From the NCBI GenBank assembly GCA_018828385.1, contig JAHJVE010000020.1, positions 248,001 through 312,000 on the forward strand: a stretch of DNA of 64,000 bases. Reading direction: 5' to 3'. Source of the stretch: Gammaproteobacteria bacterium (GTDB lineage Bacteria; Pseudomonadota; Gammaproteobacteria; Burkholderiales; Rhodocyclaceae). Made by a program: the position numbers and the translations under genes. The notes under the pieces were generated by a model, which was not told the DNA's origin, made no database searches, and worked only from the letters and a program-made list of their open reading frames with translations. Positions 45,507 through 54,915 of the stretch are shown in pieces (within the stretch, counting starts at the first letter, position 1; every line of letters starts with the position of its first letter).

Positions 45507-45539
45507 TTTTTGTTGCACTGCACATCAGGCGCACAAAAA
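45507..45539. promoter_or_regulatory. Candidate upstream activator site
   Basis: TTTTTGT (45507-45513) and ACAAAAA (45533-45539) form an inverted repeat centred about 90 bases upstream of the -24 element, a normal distance for a sigma-54 activator. GCAC/TGCAC repeats lie within it. Confidence 0.5.
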
Positions 45540-45612
45540 ACAGGGTACTTCGTTTTTCAACTCAGTCAGTTAGCTGCCATGCAGACGCAGCAAAAGCGGG
45601 TTAATGCGGTGT

Positions 45613-45628
45613 TGGCACGTCAATTGCG
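45613..45628 (+). promoter_or_regulatory. Sigma-54 (-24/-12) promoter
   Basis: TGGCAC, five bases, TTGCG: an exact match to the -24/-12 consensus. It lies about 50 bases upstream of the aldehyde dehydrogenase start and faces the same way. Confidence 0.9.
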
Positions 45629-45674
45629 AATAGCGATACGAGTTTAACCATATTCAACGCACAACGGAGACACC

Positions 45675-47144
45675 ATGTCCGACATCAACAAGCTGCTCAA
45701 TCCGGCTCAGTGGAAAGGCAATATTTTCAATGGTCAATGGCACGCCGCCCAGGGCGGCAGCCTGACCGTGCGCGAACCGGCTACCGGCGAAGTGCTGGCC
45801 GAAATCGGCCAGGCCAATGCCGCCGATGCCGAACAAGCCATCCAGACCGCCGTCGTCGCCCAGCGCGCCTGGGCGGCGGTAGCACCGCGCGAGCGCGCCG
45901 CCATCTTCCGCCGGGCGGCCAATATTCTCCAGGCGCATTTCGACGAACTGGTCATGTGGGTGGTTCGCGAAACCGGCGGCATCATCCCCAAGGGTCAGCT
46001 TGAAATCAATGAAGCCATCGAACTGTTCAGCATGGCCGCCGCCATGCAGCACGAAAACCAGGGCATCGTCCTGCCCAGCGCGGCCGGCCGCCTGAGCTAC
46101 GCCAAGCGCGTGCCGCACGGCGTGGTTGGTGTCATCTCGCCGTTCAACGTGCCGCTGGTCCTGTCGATGCGCGCCGTCGGCCCGGCGCTGGCCGCCGGCA
46201 ATGCCGTCGTGCTCAAGCCTGATCCGCAAACCCCGGTCAGCGGCGGCCTGATGATCGCCGCCGTGCTGCAGGCTGCCGGCTTGCCGGAAGGTGTTTTGCA
46301 TGTGCTGCCGGGCGGCGCCGAGCCGGGTTCTGTATTGTGCGAATCGCCGCTGGTCAAAATGATCGCGTTTACCGGGTCGACCGCAGTCGGCCGCCTGATC
46401 GCCGAAGCGGCCGGTCGTCACCTCAAGAAAGTCACCGTCGAACTAGGCGGCAAGAGCCCGCTGCTCATTCTTGATGACGCCGACCTCGATATCGCGGCCA
46501 GCAACGCCGCCTGGGGCGCATTCCTGCACCAGGGCCAGATCTGCATGGCCTCCGGCCGCATCCTGGTCCAGGAAAGCATCGCCGAGGAATTCACCCGCCG
46601 TCTGGTCGTTAAGGCCACCCACCTGCCGGTCGGCAATCCGGCCACCGAACAGGTCGCCCTCGGCCCGCTGATCAGCGAACGCCAGCGCGACCGCGCCCAC
46701 GCCATCATCCAGGACAGCGTCAAGGCAGGTGCCAAGCTTGAAGCCGGCGGCACCTACGACCGCCTGTTCTACAAGCCGACCGTGCTCTCCAACGTCAAGC
46801 CGGGCATGCGCGCCTATCACGAAGAAGTGTTCGGCCCCTGCGCCAGCATCATCACTTTCAAGACCGACGACGAAGCCATCGCCATTGCCAACGACACCGA
46901 GTACGGCCTGTCGTCCGGCATCATCACGGCCGACGTCGGCCGCGCCATGCGCCTCGGTGAGCGGATTGATTCCGGCATGCTGCACATCAACGACCAGACG
47001 GTAAACGACGAAGTCTGCAACCCCTTCGGTGGTCGCGGCTGCTCGGGCAACGGCGGCAACGTCGGCGGCCCGACCAACTGGGAAAACTTCTCGCAGTTGC
47101 GCTGGGTCACCGTCCAGTCCGCTGCCCACCCGTACCCGTTCTAA
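45675..47144 (+). CDS. Aromatic aldehyde dehydrogenase (benzaldehyde/coniferyl-aldehyde type)
   Basis: NAD(P)-dependent aldehyde dehydrogenase (489 aa) of the XylC-like group. FTGSTAVG lies in the coenzyme site, ELGGKSP carries the conserved Glu and QGQICMASGR the catalytic Cys. The C-terminus NGGNVGGPTNWENFSQLRWVTVQ resembles benzaldehyde and vanillin dehydrogenases. First gene of the sigma-54 operon, 17 bases before an aryl alcohol dehydrogenase; the pair would take an aromatic alcohol to the acid. With ech and fcs downstream, coniferyl aldehyde is an attractive substrate, but benzaldehydes are equally possible. Confidence 0.87.
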   Translation: MSDINKLLNPAQWKGNIFNGQWHAAQGGSLTVREPATGEVLAEIGQANAADAEQAIQTAVVAQRAWAAVAPRERAAIFRRAANILQAHFDELVMWVVRETGGIIPKGQLEINEAIELFSMAAAMQHENQGIVLPSAAGRLSYAKRVPHGVVGVISPFNVPLVLSMRAVGPALAAGNAVVLKPDPQTPVSGGLMIAAVLQAAGLPEGVLHVLPGGAEPGSVLCESPLVKMIAFTGSTAVGRLIAEAAGRHLKKVTVELGGKSPLLILDDADLDIAASNAAWGAFLHQGQICMASGRILVQESIAEEFTRRLVVKATHLPVGNPATEQVALGPLISERQRDRAHAIIQDSVKAGAKLEAGGTYDRLFYKPTVLSNVKPGMRAYHEEVFGPCASIITFKTDDEAIAIANDTEYGLSSGIITADVGRAMRLGERIDSGMLHINDQTVNDEVCNPFGGRGCSGNGGNVGGPTNWENFSQLRWVTVQSAAHPYPF

Positions 47145-47161
47145 GTCACGGGAGAGCGCAC

Positions 47162-48262
47162 ATGCAAATCACCGCCGCCGTCGCCCGCGAAAAGGGCGCT
47201 GCCTTTTCCCTGGAAACGCTCGAACTGGAAGAACCGCGGGCCGGCGAGGTGCTTGTTCGCGTCGTCGCCACCGGCGTCTGCCATACCGACATGGTGGTGC
47301 GTGACGGTCACCTGCCGACGCCGATGCCGGTCGTCCTTGGTCACGAAGGTTCCGGCGTCGTCGAAAAGGTCGGCGCCGGCGTCACCAAGGTCGCCCCCGG
47401 CGACCACGTCGTGATGACCTTCAACTCCTGCGGCCACTGCCCGAGCTGCGATGAACACGAGCCGGCCTATTGCCACGAGTTTTTCCCGCGCAATTTCTTC
47501 GGCACCCGGGCCGACGGCAGCAGCGCGCTGTCGCGTGACGGCGAAGTCATCCATGGCAATTTCTTCGGCCAGTCGTCGTTCGCCAGCCACGCCATCTGCC
47601 ATCAGCAGAATGTTGTCAAGGTACCGACGGATGTCGATCTGGCCTTGCTCGGGCCACTCGCCTGCGGCATCCAGACGGGAGCAGGTGCCGTCATCAATGC
47701 CCTGCAACTGAAGGCCGGCAAATCCTTCGCCGTCTTCGGCGCCGGTTCGGTCGGCCTGTCGGCGCTCATGGCTGCCAAGGCCAAAGGCGCTGCGCAACTC
47801 GTCGCCGTCGATACCAACGATGATCGCCTTGAGTTCGCCAAAACCATCGGCGCCACGCACACCTTCAACCCGCTGCGCGACGACGTTGTCGCCGGCCTGC
47901 TCGCCCTGACCGGTTACGGCATCGACTATGCGGTGGACACCACCGGTATCCCGGCCGTTATGCGCAATGCCGTGATGAGCCTGGCGCCTCGCGGCACCTG
48001 CGGCATCCTCGGCGCTTCGCCGATGGGCACCGAACTGAGCCTCGACGAAGTGCATTTCATGAGCGGCGGCCGCCGTCTGCTCGGCATTGTCGAAGGTTCG
48101 GCCAATCCGGACGAGTTCATTCCGCAACTGATCGAGATGTACCGCCGGGGCGATTTTCCCTTCGACCGCATGGTGCGTTTCTACCCGTTCAATGAAATCA
48201 ACGCCGCGATTCACGACAGCGAAACCGGCAAGAGCATCAAACCGATCGTTCGTATCGGCTAG
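47162..48262 (+). CDS. Zinc-dependent aryl alcohol dehydrogenase (XylB-like)
   Basis: Medium-chain dehydrogenase (366 aa). GVCHTDMVVRDG gives the catalytic zinc Cys and LGHEGSGVV the His-Glu; the structural zinc Cys set appears as CGHCPSC...YC. GAGSVGLSALMAAK is the NAD-binding loop. It resembles benzyl alcohol dehydrogenases and would oxidise the alcohol to the aldehyde used by the gene before it. Confidence 0.9.
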   Translation: MQITAAVAREKGAAFSLETLELEEPRAGEVLVRVVATGVCHTDMVVRDGHLPTPMPVVLGHEGSGVVEKVGAGVTKVAPGDHVVMTFNSCGHCPSCDEHEPAYCHEFFPRNFFGTRADGSSALSRDGEVIHGNFFGQSSFASHAICHQQNVVKVPTDVDLALLGPLACGIQTGAGAVINALQLKAGKSFAVFGAGSVGLSALMAAKAKGAAQLVAVDTNDDRLEFAKTIGATHTFNPLRDDVVAGLLALTGYGIDYAVDTTGIPAVMRNAVMSLAPRGTCGILGASPMGTELSLDEVHFMSGGRRLLGIVEGSANPDEFIPQLIEMYRRGDFPFDRMVRFYPFNEINAAIHDSETGKSIKPIVRIG

Positions 48263-48306
48263 TTTTTTCACCACAACAGAAACACATAACACTACTGGAG
48301 GAATCA

Positions 48307-49908
48307 ATGCTGACAAAGCAACCAAGTCGTATCGCCTTGGCACTGGCCGCGACATTCGCCATGCCCGCGGCTCACGCCTTCCAATTCGACATGGGGGAGT
48401 CCGACGTCAAGATGCGTTGGGACAACACCGTCAAGTACAGCACCATGTATCGCGTGCGCGATCCGAATGCCGCTCAACTGACCGCTCAAATCGCCAGCCC
48501 GGCCGGCGACGGCAACCGCAACTTCAAGAAGGGCTTTACCTCCCAACGTCTCGACCTGACCAGCGAATTCGACATCACCAAGGGCAACTTCGGCGCCCGC
48601 ATCAGCGGCGCCGCCTGGTATGACGACATCTACATGCGCTCCAACGACAATACCTCGGGCATTACGCACAACATCAGCACCGGTTCGAACCAGTTCACCG
48701 ATGGTACCCAGGATGCCGTTGGCGTTAACGGTCGTTTGATGGATGCCTTCGTTTTCGCCAAGGGCGAACTCGGCAACATGCCGGGCCGAATCACGCTCGG
48801 TCGTCATGCCGTGATCTATGGCGAAACCCTGATGTCCGGCAGCAACGGCATTGCTGCCGCCCAGGGGGCGGTCGACATCACCAAGGCAGCGACCGTACCA
48901 GGTGCCCAAGTCAAGGAATTCATCCTGCCGACCGAACAGATATCCGGTTCGCTGCAATTGACCAACAAGCTTTCGGTTGGTGGCTATTACCAGTTCAAGT
49001 GGCACAAGTCGCCATTCTTCGCAGCCGGCAGTTTCCTGTCGCCCAATGACTTCATGACCGATGGTGCGGAGTCTTTCCTGAGCACGCCAGGGGGCGGTCT
49101 GTTTGCTCGGGGCGAAGATCTGAAGGCGCGCGATGGCGGGCAAGGCGGTCTGCAATTGCGCTACATGTCGGATGCCCTGGATACTGAATTCGGTGTTTAC
49201 GCTGCGAATTTCCATGACAAGACCCCGTCAGCGGCCTATTTCGACCCGGTCCGCGGCAACTACCGTCTGGTCTACCAGGAAGACATCCAGGTCTACGGCG
49301 TCTCGGCCAGTACGGTTCTGGGTGGCGACAACGTCTCCATTGAAGCATCGATGCGCCACAACATGCCGATCACCGGCGGTATGGCCATCGTGCAGGCAAT
49401 TCCGGCGCAATGGAACAACTTCGACAACAAGGACAACCCGGCCTACGCCGTCGGTAACACCGCTCATGTCACGGTCGCCGATATCCACCTCTTCCAGCCG
49501 AATTTCCTGATGAAGGACGGTGGTTCGCTGGCCATCCAGTACGACTGGCATACGGTCCTCGACATCGACAAGAACCCCGCCGCCATTGACAGCACCACCA
49601 CGAAAAGCGCTTCGCGCCTGACCGCAGCCTTTACCGCCGATTTCTTCCAGGTCTTCGACGGCATCGACTTGTCCATTCCGGTTGTCTTCAGCCATGACTT
49701 CCAGCGCTCGCGCGTCTTTGTCGGCTGGGTCGAAAATGGCGGTTCGCTCGACGTCGGCGTCAACTTCAATTACCAGAACACCTGGAAGGGCGGCCTGAAC
49801 TATCACCGTTTCATCGGCAAGCATGGCACCAGCATTGGTGCTGGCAGCTTCGACCAGACCTTGTGGGACCGTGACTACGTCACCTTCAACGTTTCCCGCA
49901 GCTTCTAA
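48307..49908 (+). CDS. DUF1302-family outer-membrane beta-barrel protein
   Basis: Protein of 533 aa. A signal peptide ends MPAAHAF and the mature start FQFDMGESDVKMRWDNTVKY is typical of DUF1302. The body alternates short beta strands and the protein ends in NVSRSF with a C-terminal Phe, a barrel-assembly signal. It is usually co-encoded with DUF1329, as here. Its role is unproven; uptake or secretion of hydrophobic aromatics is commonly suggested from context. Confidence 0.87.
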   Translation: MLTKQPSRIALALAATFAMPAAHAFQFDMGESDVKMRWDNTVKYSTMYRVRDPNAAQLTAQIASPAGDGNRNFKKGFTSQRLDLTSEFDITKGNFGARISGAAWYDDIYMRSNDNTSGITHNISTGSNQFTDGTQDAVGVNGRLMDAFVFAKGELGNMPGRITLGRHAVIYGETLMSGSNGIAAAQGAVDITKAATVPGAQVKEFILPTEQISGSLQLTNKLSVGGYYQFKWHKSPFFAAGSFLSPNDFMTDGAESFLSTPGGGLFARGEDLKARDGGQGGLQLRYMSDALDTEFGVYAANFHDKTPSAAYFDPVRGNYRLVYQEDIQVYGVSASTVLGGDNVSIEASMRHNMPITGGMAIVQAIPAQWNNFDNKDNPAYAVGNTAHVTVADIHLFQPNFLMKDGGSLAIQYDWHTVLDIDKNPAAIDSTTTKSASRLTAAFTADFFQVFDGIDLSIPVVFSHDFQRSRVFVGWVENGGSLDVGVNFNYQNTWKGGLNYHRFIGKHGTSIGAGSFDQTLWDRDYVTFNVSRSF

Positions 49909-49925
49909 CAACAGAGGATACCCAA

Positions 49926-51281
49926 ATGAAAATGCGCATCACCATTCTCGCCGCGCTGATCGGCGCGGCCATCTCCGGGCAGGGTTTCGCGGCGGTCAGC
50001 GCCGACGAGGCTGCCAAGCTCAAAACCACGCTGACCCCCATGGGCGCCGAAAAGGCTGGCAACAAGGACGGCTCCATCCCGGCCTGGACCGGCGGCAACA
50101 CCAAGGCGCCGGCCGGCTACAAGTCAGGCAGCACACGGCCTGATTTCTTTGCCGGTGAAAAGCCGATCTACACGGTCGACGCCAAAAACATGGGCAAATA
50201 TGCCGACAAGTTGACCGATGGCGTCAAGGGCCTGCTCGCCAAGTATCCTGACTTCAAGCTCCAGGTCTACCCGACGCACCGTAGTGCCGCGGCACCGCAG
50301 TGGGTGTACGACAACACTCTGCAGAACGCCACCCGGGCCAAGCTTTCCGGCAACGGTGCTACGGTAGAAGGGGCCTACGGCGGCATTCCCTTCCCGATCC
50401 CGAAGAGCGGTACCGAGGCGATGTGGAACCATGTCCTGACCTGGCAGGGCGAGGCCATCACTCACCCGATCAATGCCTGGATGGTCACCCGCGACGGCAA
50501 GCTTTCGGTCGTCAGCGAAGGCGAACAAAACAAGCTCAGCCCGTACTACGACAAGAACGGCAGCCTGGAGACCTACAAGGGCGTTTACCTGTACGGTCGT
50601 TTCGTGCAGAGCGCCCCGTCCTCGAAGGCAGGTGAATCCATCCTCGTGCATGAAAGCAGCACCGCCGACAAGGGCCGCGGTATCTGGCAATACCTGGTCG
50701 GTCAGCGCCGCGTTCGCCGTGCCCCTTCGGTGTCGTATGACACGCCGGACTCGGTGACGTCCGGCATGGGTTTCTTCGACGAAGCCTTCATGCTATTCGG
50801 ACCCTGGGACCGCCACGAGTACAAACTGGTCGGCAAGAAGGAAATCCTGATTCCCTACAACAACAACAAGGCTGCCGCCGCCAAGGCGGAAGACTTGATG
50901 GGCAAGGATTTCCTGAATCCGGAACTGGTCCGTTGGGAACTGCACCGTGTCTGGGAACTCGAGGCCAGCCTGGCCCCGGGCAAGCGCCACGTGGTGGCCA
51001 AACGCAAGTACTACATCGATGAGGATAGCTGGCAGATCATCCTGATCGACGGCTGGGATGCGCAAGGCCAACTGTGGCGGACCAACTACACGCTGACTGT
51101 GTTGGCTCCCGATGTGCCGGCGCTCTTCGGCAACATCTACTGGGGTACCTACAACCTGCAGAATGGTGGCTACTACCTGAATGCGGCATCGAACGGTACC
51201 AACAAGCAAGTCGGGCTCAAGCCCTCGCTGACCGAGAAGTTCTTCACGCCCGAAGAGCTCGCCAACCTCGGCGCCCGCTAA
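49926..51281 (+). CDS. DUF1329-family periplasmic/envelope protein
   Basis: Protein of 451 aa with a signal peptide ending SGQGFA. The LTPMGAEKAGNKDGSIPAWT start of the mature protein and the RKYYIDEDSWQIILIDGWDAQGQLWR strand region are family hallmarks; DUF1329 has a LolA-like fold. It lies 17 bases after the DUF1302 gene. It may shuttle a hydrophobic ligand or lipid between membranes; no biochemical function can be read from the sequence. Confidence 0.87.
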   Translation: MKMRITILAALIGAAISGQGFAAVSADEAAKLKTTLTPMGAEKAGNKDGSIPAWTGGNTKAPAGYKSGSTRPDFFAGEKPIYTVDAKNMGKYADKLTDGVKGLLAKYPDFKLQVYPTHRSAAAPQWVYDNTLQNATRAKLSGNGATVEGAYGGIPFPIPKSGTEAMWNHVLTWQGEAITHPINAWMVTRDGKLSVVSEGEQNKLSPYYDKNGSLETYKGVYLYGRFVQSAPSSKAGESILVHESSTADKGRGIWQYLVGQRRVRRAPSVSYDTPDSVTSGMGFFDEAFMLFGPWDRHEYKLVGKKEILIPYNNNKAAAAKAEDLMGKDFLNPELVRWELHRVWELEASLAPGKRHVVAKRKYYIDEDSWQIILIDGWDAQGQLWRTNYTLTVLAPDVPALFGNIYWGTYNLQNGGYYLNAASNGTNKQVGLKPSLTEKFFTPEELANLGAR

Positions 51282-51398
51282 GCAATACCGGTTGCGGCAG
51301 GCCTGAACGGGTCTGCTGCAATCAGGCTCTGTTTGCATCGATCTCTCTGCGTTTGCCGGGAGTTGCCTCAGCGCACTCCCGGATCTTTTTGGCAAATC

Positions 51399-52454
51399 AT
51401 GAAAAAAACGATCATTTATCTGTGCATGGCTGGCTTGTCTTCCGCCGCTTTGGCACAAAGCGCGCCGCCGCCGCACGCCCCCTTTGCGCTCGATTTCCCT
51501 TCCCTGATTTCCGGCAAGGCGAGCCACAGCGCCATGCTGACGATTACCAGGGCGGGTGAGCGACTGATCGCTGCAGGCGAACGCGGCATCGTTCTTTATT
51601 CGACCGACAACGGCAAGCAGTGGACGCAAGCGGTGACCCCGACCAGCGTTACGCTGACCGCCTTGCGTTTCATCGACGCCAAGCGCGGCTGGGCGGTCGG
51701 CCATATGGGCCTTGTGCTCCACACCGAAGATGGCGGCGTTACCTGGCGCAAGCAGCTGGACGGTATCCAGGCCGCCCAACTGGCCTATGAAGCGGCCTTG
51801 GCCGGCGGTGACGAGAAGGCGGTTCGTCAGGCTACCTTCCTGGTCACCGATGGCCCGGACAAGCCTTTCTTCGACCTCAACATCGACCCGTCGGGGCGCG
51901 GCTTCATCGTCGGCGCCTACAACCTGATATTCCGCACGACCGACGGTGGCAAGACCTGGCAAGACTGGTCGGCCCACGTCGACAATCCAAAAGCCATGCA
52001 CCTCTACGGCGTCGCCAAGAGCGGCAATGACCTCTACCTGGTCGGCGAACAGGGTCTGATCCTACGGTCGACCGACGGTGGAGAGCATTTTTCGGCCCAA
52101 ACATCCCCCTACGTCGGCACCTGGTTCGGTGCTCTGGCGACCGCCAAGGGCCTGCTGCTCTACGGCCTGCGCGGTAATGCCTTCCTGCAGCCGGCGAGCG
52201 GCGAGGGCTGGCAGCAACTAAAGACCAATACCACGGCGGCGATTGCCGGCGCCGCCCAATTGACCGATGGGCGCCTGGTGCTGGCCAGTCAGTCCGGACA
52301 ACTGCTGATCGAACAAGCGCCGATGAAATTCGCCCCGCTGGCGATGCGCTCCGCCGGCCCGTTGACCGCCGTGGTCGAAGGCAGCGACCGGGGCGTTGTC
52401 GTGACCAGCCTGCGCGGTGTCGTCATGGCACCGCTCGCCACAGCCAATAACTAA
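51399..52454 (+). CDS. YCF48/BNR-repeat beta-propeller protein
   Basis: Exported protein (351 aa) with signal peptide MKKTIIYLCMAGLSSAALA. Repeated units with STDNGKQW, TEDGGVTWRKQL, TTDGGKTWQDW and STDGGEHF form the blades of a propeller like the photosystem II assembly factor Ycf48/HCF136. In such clusters it always accompanies an MMPL exporter and DUF1302/DUF1329 proteins, so it is probably an accessory to an envelope complex. Start chosen at the signal peptide Met. Confidence 0.87.
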   Translation: MKKTIIYLCMAGLSSAALAQSAPPPHAPFALDFPSLISGKASHSAMLTITRAGERLIAAGERGIVLYSTDNGKQWTQAVTPTSVTLTALRFIDAKRGWAVGHMGLVLHTEDGGVTWRKQLDGIQAAQLAYEAALAGGDEKAVRQATFLVTDGPDKPFFDLNIDPSGRGFIVGAYNLIFRTTDGGKTWQDWSAHVDNPKAMHLYGVAKSGNDLYLVGEQGLILRSTDGGEHFSAQTSPYVGTWFGALATAKGLLLYGLRGNAFLQPASGEGWQQLKTNTTAAIAGAAQLTDGRLVLASQSGQLLIEQAPMKFAPLAMRSAGPLTAVVEGSDRGVVVTSLRGVVMAPLATANN

Positions 52455-52475
52455 AACCATCGACGGAGACGCACC

Positions 52476-54914
52476 GTGCATACCCCCCACCACAACGATC
52501 ATCAGCCGGTCATCGAACGACTGGAAGACTTCGACACGAAATCGGGCAATCTGGCCGAGCGCGTGTTGTTCAACAACCGCTTCTGGGTCGTCCTGTTCTG
52601 TCTGGTCGGCACGCTGCTGCTCGGCTGGCAGGCGACGCGCATCAATCTCAACGCCAGCTTCGAGAAGATGATTCCGGCGACCCATCCGTACATCGTCAAC
52701 TACCTCGAAAACCGCGCCGATCTGGCCGCCCTCGGAAACTCCATGCGCATCGCCGTGGAAACCACCGAAGGCACCATTTTCGACCAGGAGTACATGGCCA
52801 CCTTGCAGAAGATGAATGACGAAATCTATCTGCTGCCCGGTGTCGACCGGGCATTCATGAAATCGCTGTGGACCACCGCGACGCGTTGGGCGGCGGTGAC
52901 CGAAGAAGGCCTGGAAGGCGGCACCGTGGTCCCCGACGACTACGACGGCTCGCCGCGCAGCCTCGACCAGGTGCGCCAGAACGTCGAACGCTCCGGCGAG
53001 ATCGGTCAGCTCGTCGCCGCCAATCTCAAGTCGAGCATCATCTTCGTGCCGCTCCTCGACCGCAATCCGCAAACCGGCCTGGCGCTCGACTATCAGGAAC
53101 TGTCGGCCAAGATCGAGCAGATCCGCGCCAAGTACCAGAGCGGCAAGATCAAGGTTCACGTCACCGGCTTCGCCAAGGTCATCGGCGACCTCATCGACGG
53201 CCTGGCCCAGGTCCTGGTCTTCTTCGCCGCGGCCATCGTCATCGCCACCGCCATGCTCTTCTGGTACACCCGCTGCGTCCGCTCGACTTCGCTGGTCGTC
53301 GCCTGCTCGCTGGTCGCCGTGGTCTGGCAATTCGGGGTCATCACGCTGCTCGGTTTCGAGCTCGACCCTTACTCCATCCTCGTTCCCTTCCTGGTTTTCG
53401 CCATCGGCATGAGCCACGGCGCCCAGAAGATGAACGGCATCATGCAGGACGTCGGGCGCGGTACGCATCGCGTCGTCGCCGCCCGCTACACCTTCCGCCG
53501 CCTGTTCCTGGCCGGCATGACGGCGCTGCTCTGCGACGCCGTCGGCTTCGGCGTACTCATGCTGATCGAGATCAAGGTCATCCAGGATCTCGCCGTCATC
53601 GCCTCGATTGGCGTTGCCGTGCTGATCTTCACCAACCTGATCCTGCTGCCCATCCTGCTCTCCTATACCGGCGTCAGCCCGAGCGCCGCCGCCCGCAGCC
53701 TGAAGTCCGAACAACTCGACGAAGCCGGTGCCAAGCACTGGCTGTGGGAATTCCTCGACTTGTTCACCCAGCGTCGCTGGGCGCTGTTCTCGGTGCTGCT
53801 CGGAATCGCCATGGCTGTCGTCGGCTATACCGTGAGTACCCATTTGCAGGTCGGCGACCTCGATCCGGGTGCCCCGGAACTGCGTGCCGACTCGCGCTAC
53901 AACCGCGACAACGCCTTCATGGTCGAGAACTACGCGGCGAGCGGCGACATCCTGGTGGTCATGGTCAAGACCGCCGAAGACCAATGCACCCGCTACCAGA
54001 ACCTGTCGCTGGTCGACGAACTGGGCTGGCAACTCGAACAGTTGCCCGGCGTCGAGGCCACCAATTCGATGGCCAAACTGTCGCGCATCGCCACCGCCGG
54101 CTACAACGAGGGCAACTTCAAGTGGCTCGACCTGGTGCCCAACAACGACGTGCTCGGCGGCGTCCAGACCCGCGCCCCGCGCGAGTTGTTCAACCAGACC
54201 TGCAGCCTGCTTACCCTCTATGTTTACCTGCAGGACCACAAGGCGGAAACCCTGAGTCGCGTCGTCAATGCCGTCGAAGCCTACGTGGCCAGCCACGACA
54301 ACCCGGAAGCCCGCTTCCTGCTCGCCGCCGGCAGCGCCGGTATCGAAGCGGCAACCAACATCGTCGTCAAGCAGGCCACCCACGACATGATGTTCTGGGT
54401 CTATGGCGCCGTGACGCTGCTCTGCTGGATCACCTTCCGCTCCTGGCGGGCGGTCGTCTGCGCCGTGCTGCCGCTGGTCCTCACCTCCATCCTCTGCGAG
54501 GCGCTGATGGTTGCCTTCGGCATGGGCATCAAGGTCGCCACGCTGCCGGTCATCGCGCTCGGTGTCGGGATCGGCGTCGACTACGCCCTCTACGTGCTGT
54601 CGATCATGCTGGCCCGCATGCGCCAGGGCGACAGCCTGTCGGAAGCCTATTACCAGGCGCTGTTGTTTACTGGCAAGGTCGTCATGCTGACCGGCTTCAC
54701 GCTGGCCATCGGCGTCGCCACCTGGGCCTTCTCGCCGATCAAGTTCCAGGCCGACATGGGCATCCTGCTCGCCTTCATGTTCATCTGGAACATGCTCGGC
54801 GCGCTGTTGCTGTTGCCGGCGCTGGCGCATTTCCTGTTGCGTCCGGCTGCAGTGGCCAGTAGCGACGAGCCGAATGTGCTCATGGTCGCCACGCCGGAAA
54901 AGAGCGCCGCCTGA
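52476..54914 (+). CDS. MMPL/RND-superfamily transporter
   Basis: Inner-membrane transporter (812 aa; GTG start) with two repeats, each having a large periplasmic domain and a bundle of hydrophobic helices (first helix near residue 37, bundles about 230-400 and 630-780). Relatives of this MMPL class with DUF1302/DUF1329 move hydrophobic compounds out of, or across, the envelope. It lies 21 bases after the propeller gene and one base before the reductase gene. Confidence 0.88.
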   Translation: MHTPHHNDHQPVIERLEDFDTKSGNLAERVLFNNRFWVVLFCLVGTLLLGWQATRINLNASFEKMIPATHPYIVNYLENRADLAALGNSMRIAVETTEGTIFDQEYMATLQKMNDEIYLLPGVDRAFMKSLWTTATRWAAVTEEGLEGGTVVPDDYDGSPRSLDQVRQNVERSGEIGQLVAANLKSSIIFVPLLDRNPQTGLALDYQELSAKIEQIRAKYQSGKIKVHVTGFAKVIGDLIDGLAQVLVFFAAAIVIATAMLFWYTRCVRSTSLVVACSLVAVVWQFGVITLLGFELDPYSILVPFLVFAIGMSHGAQKMNGIMQDVGRGTHRVVAARYTFRRLFLAGMTALLCDAVGFGVLMLIEIKVIQDLAVIASIGVAVLIFTNLILLPILLSYTGVSPSAAARSLKSEQLDEAGAKHWLWEFLDLFTQRRWALFSVLLGIAMAVVGYTVSTHLQVGDLDPGAPELRADSRYNRDNAFMVENYAASGDILVVMVKTAEDQCTRYQNLSLVDELGWQLEQLPGVEATNSMAKLSRIATAGYNEGNFKWLDLVPNNDVLGGVQTRAPRELFNQTCSLLTLYVYLQDHKAETLSRVVNAVEAYVASHDNPEARFLLAAGSAGIEAATNIVVKQATHDMMFWVYGAVTLLCWITFRSWRAVVCAVLPLVLTSILCEALMVAFGMGIKVATLPVIALGVGIGVDYALYVLSIMLARMRQGDSLSEAYYQALLFTGKVVMLTGFTLAIGVATWAFSPIKFQADMGILLAFMFIWNMLGALLLLPALAHFLLRPAAVASSDEPNVLMVATPEKSAA

Positions 54915-54915
54915 G

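Noticed and set aside
52218..54830. An 870-codon minus-strand frame opposite the MMPL transporter
   Set aside because: Its composition (Asp/Gln/His/Arg repeats) mirrors membrane-protein codons read backwards; no homology is recognisable.
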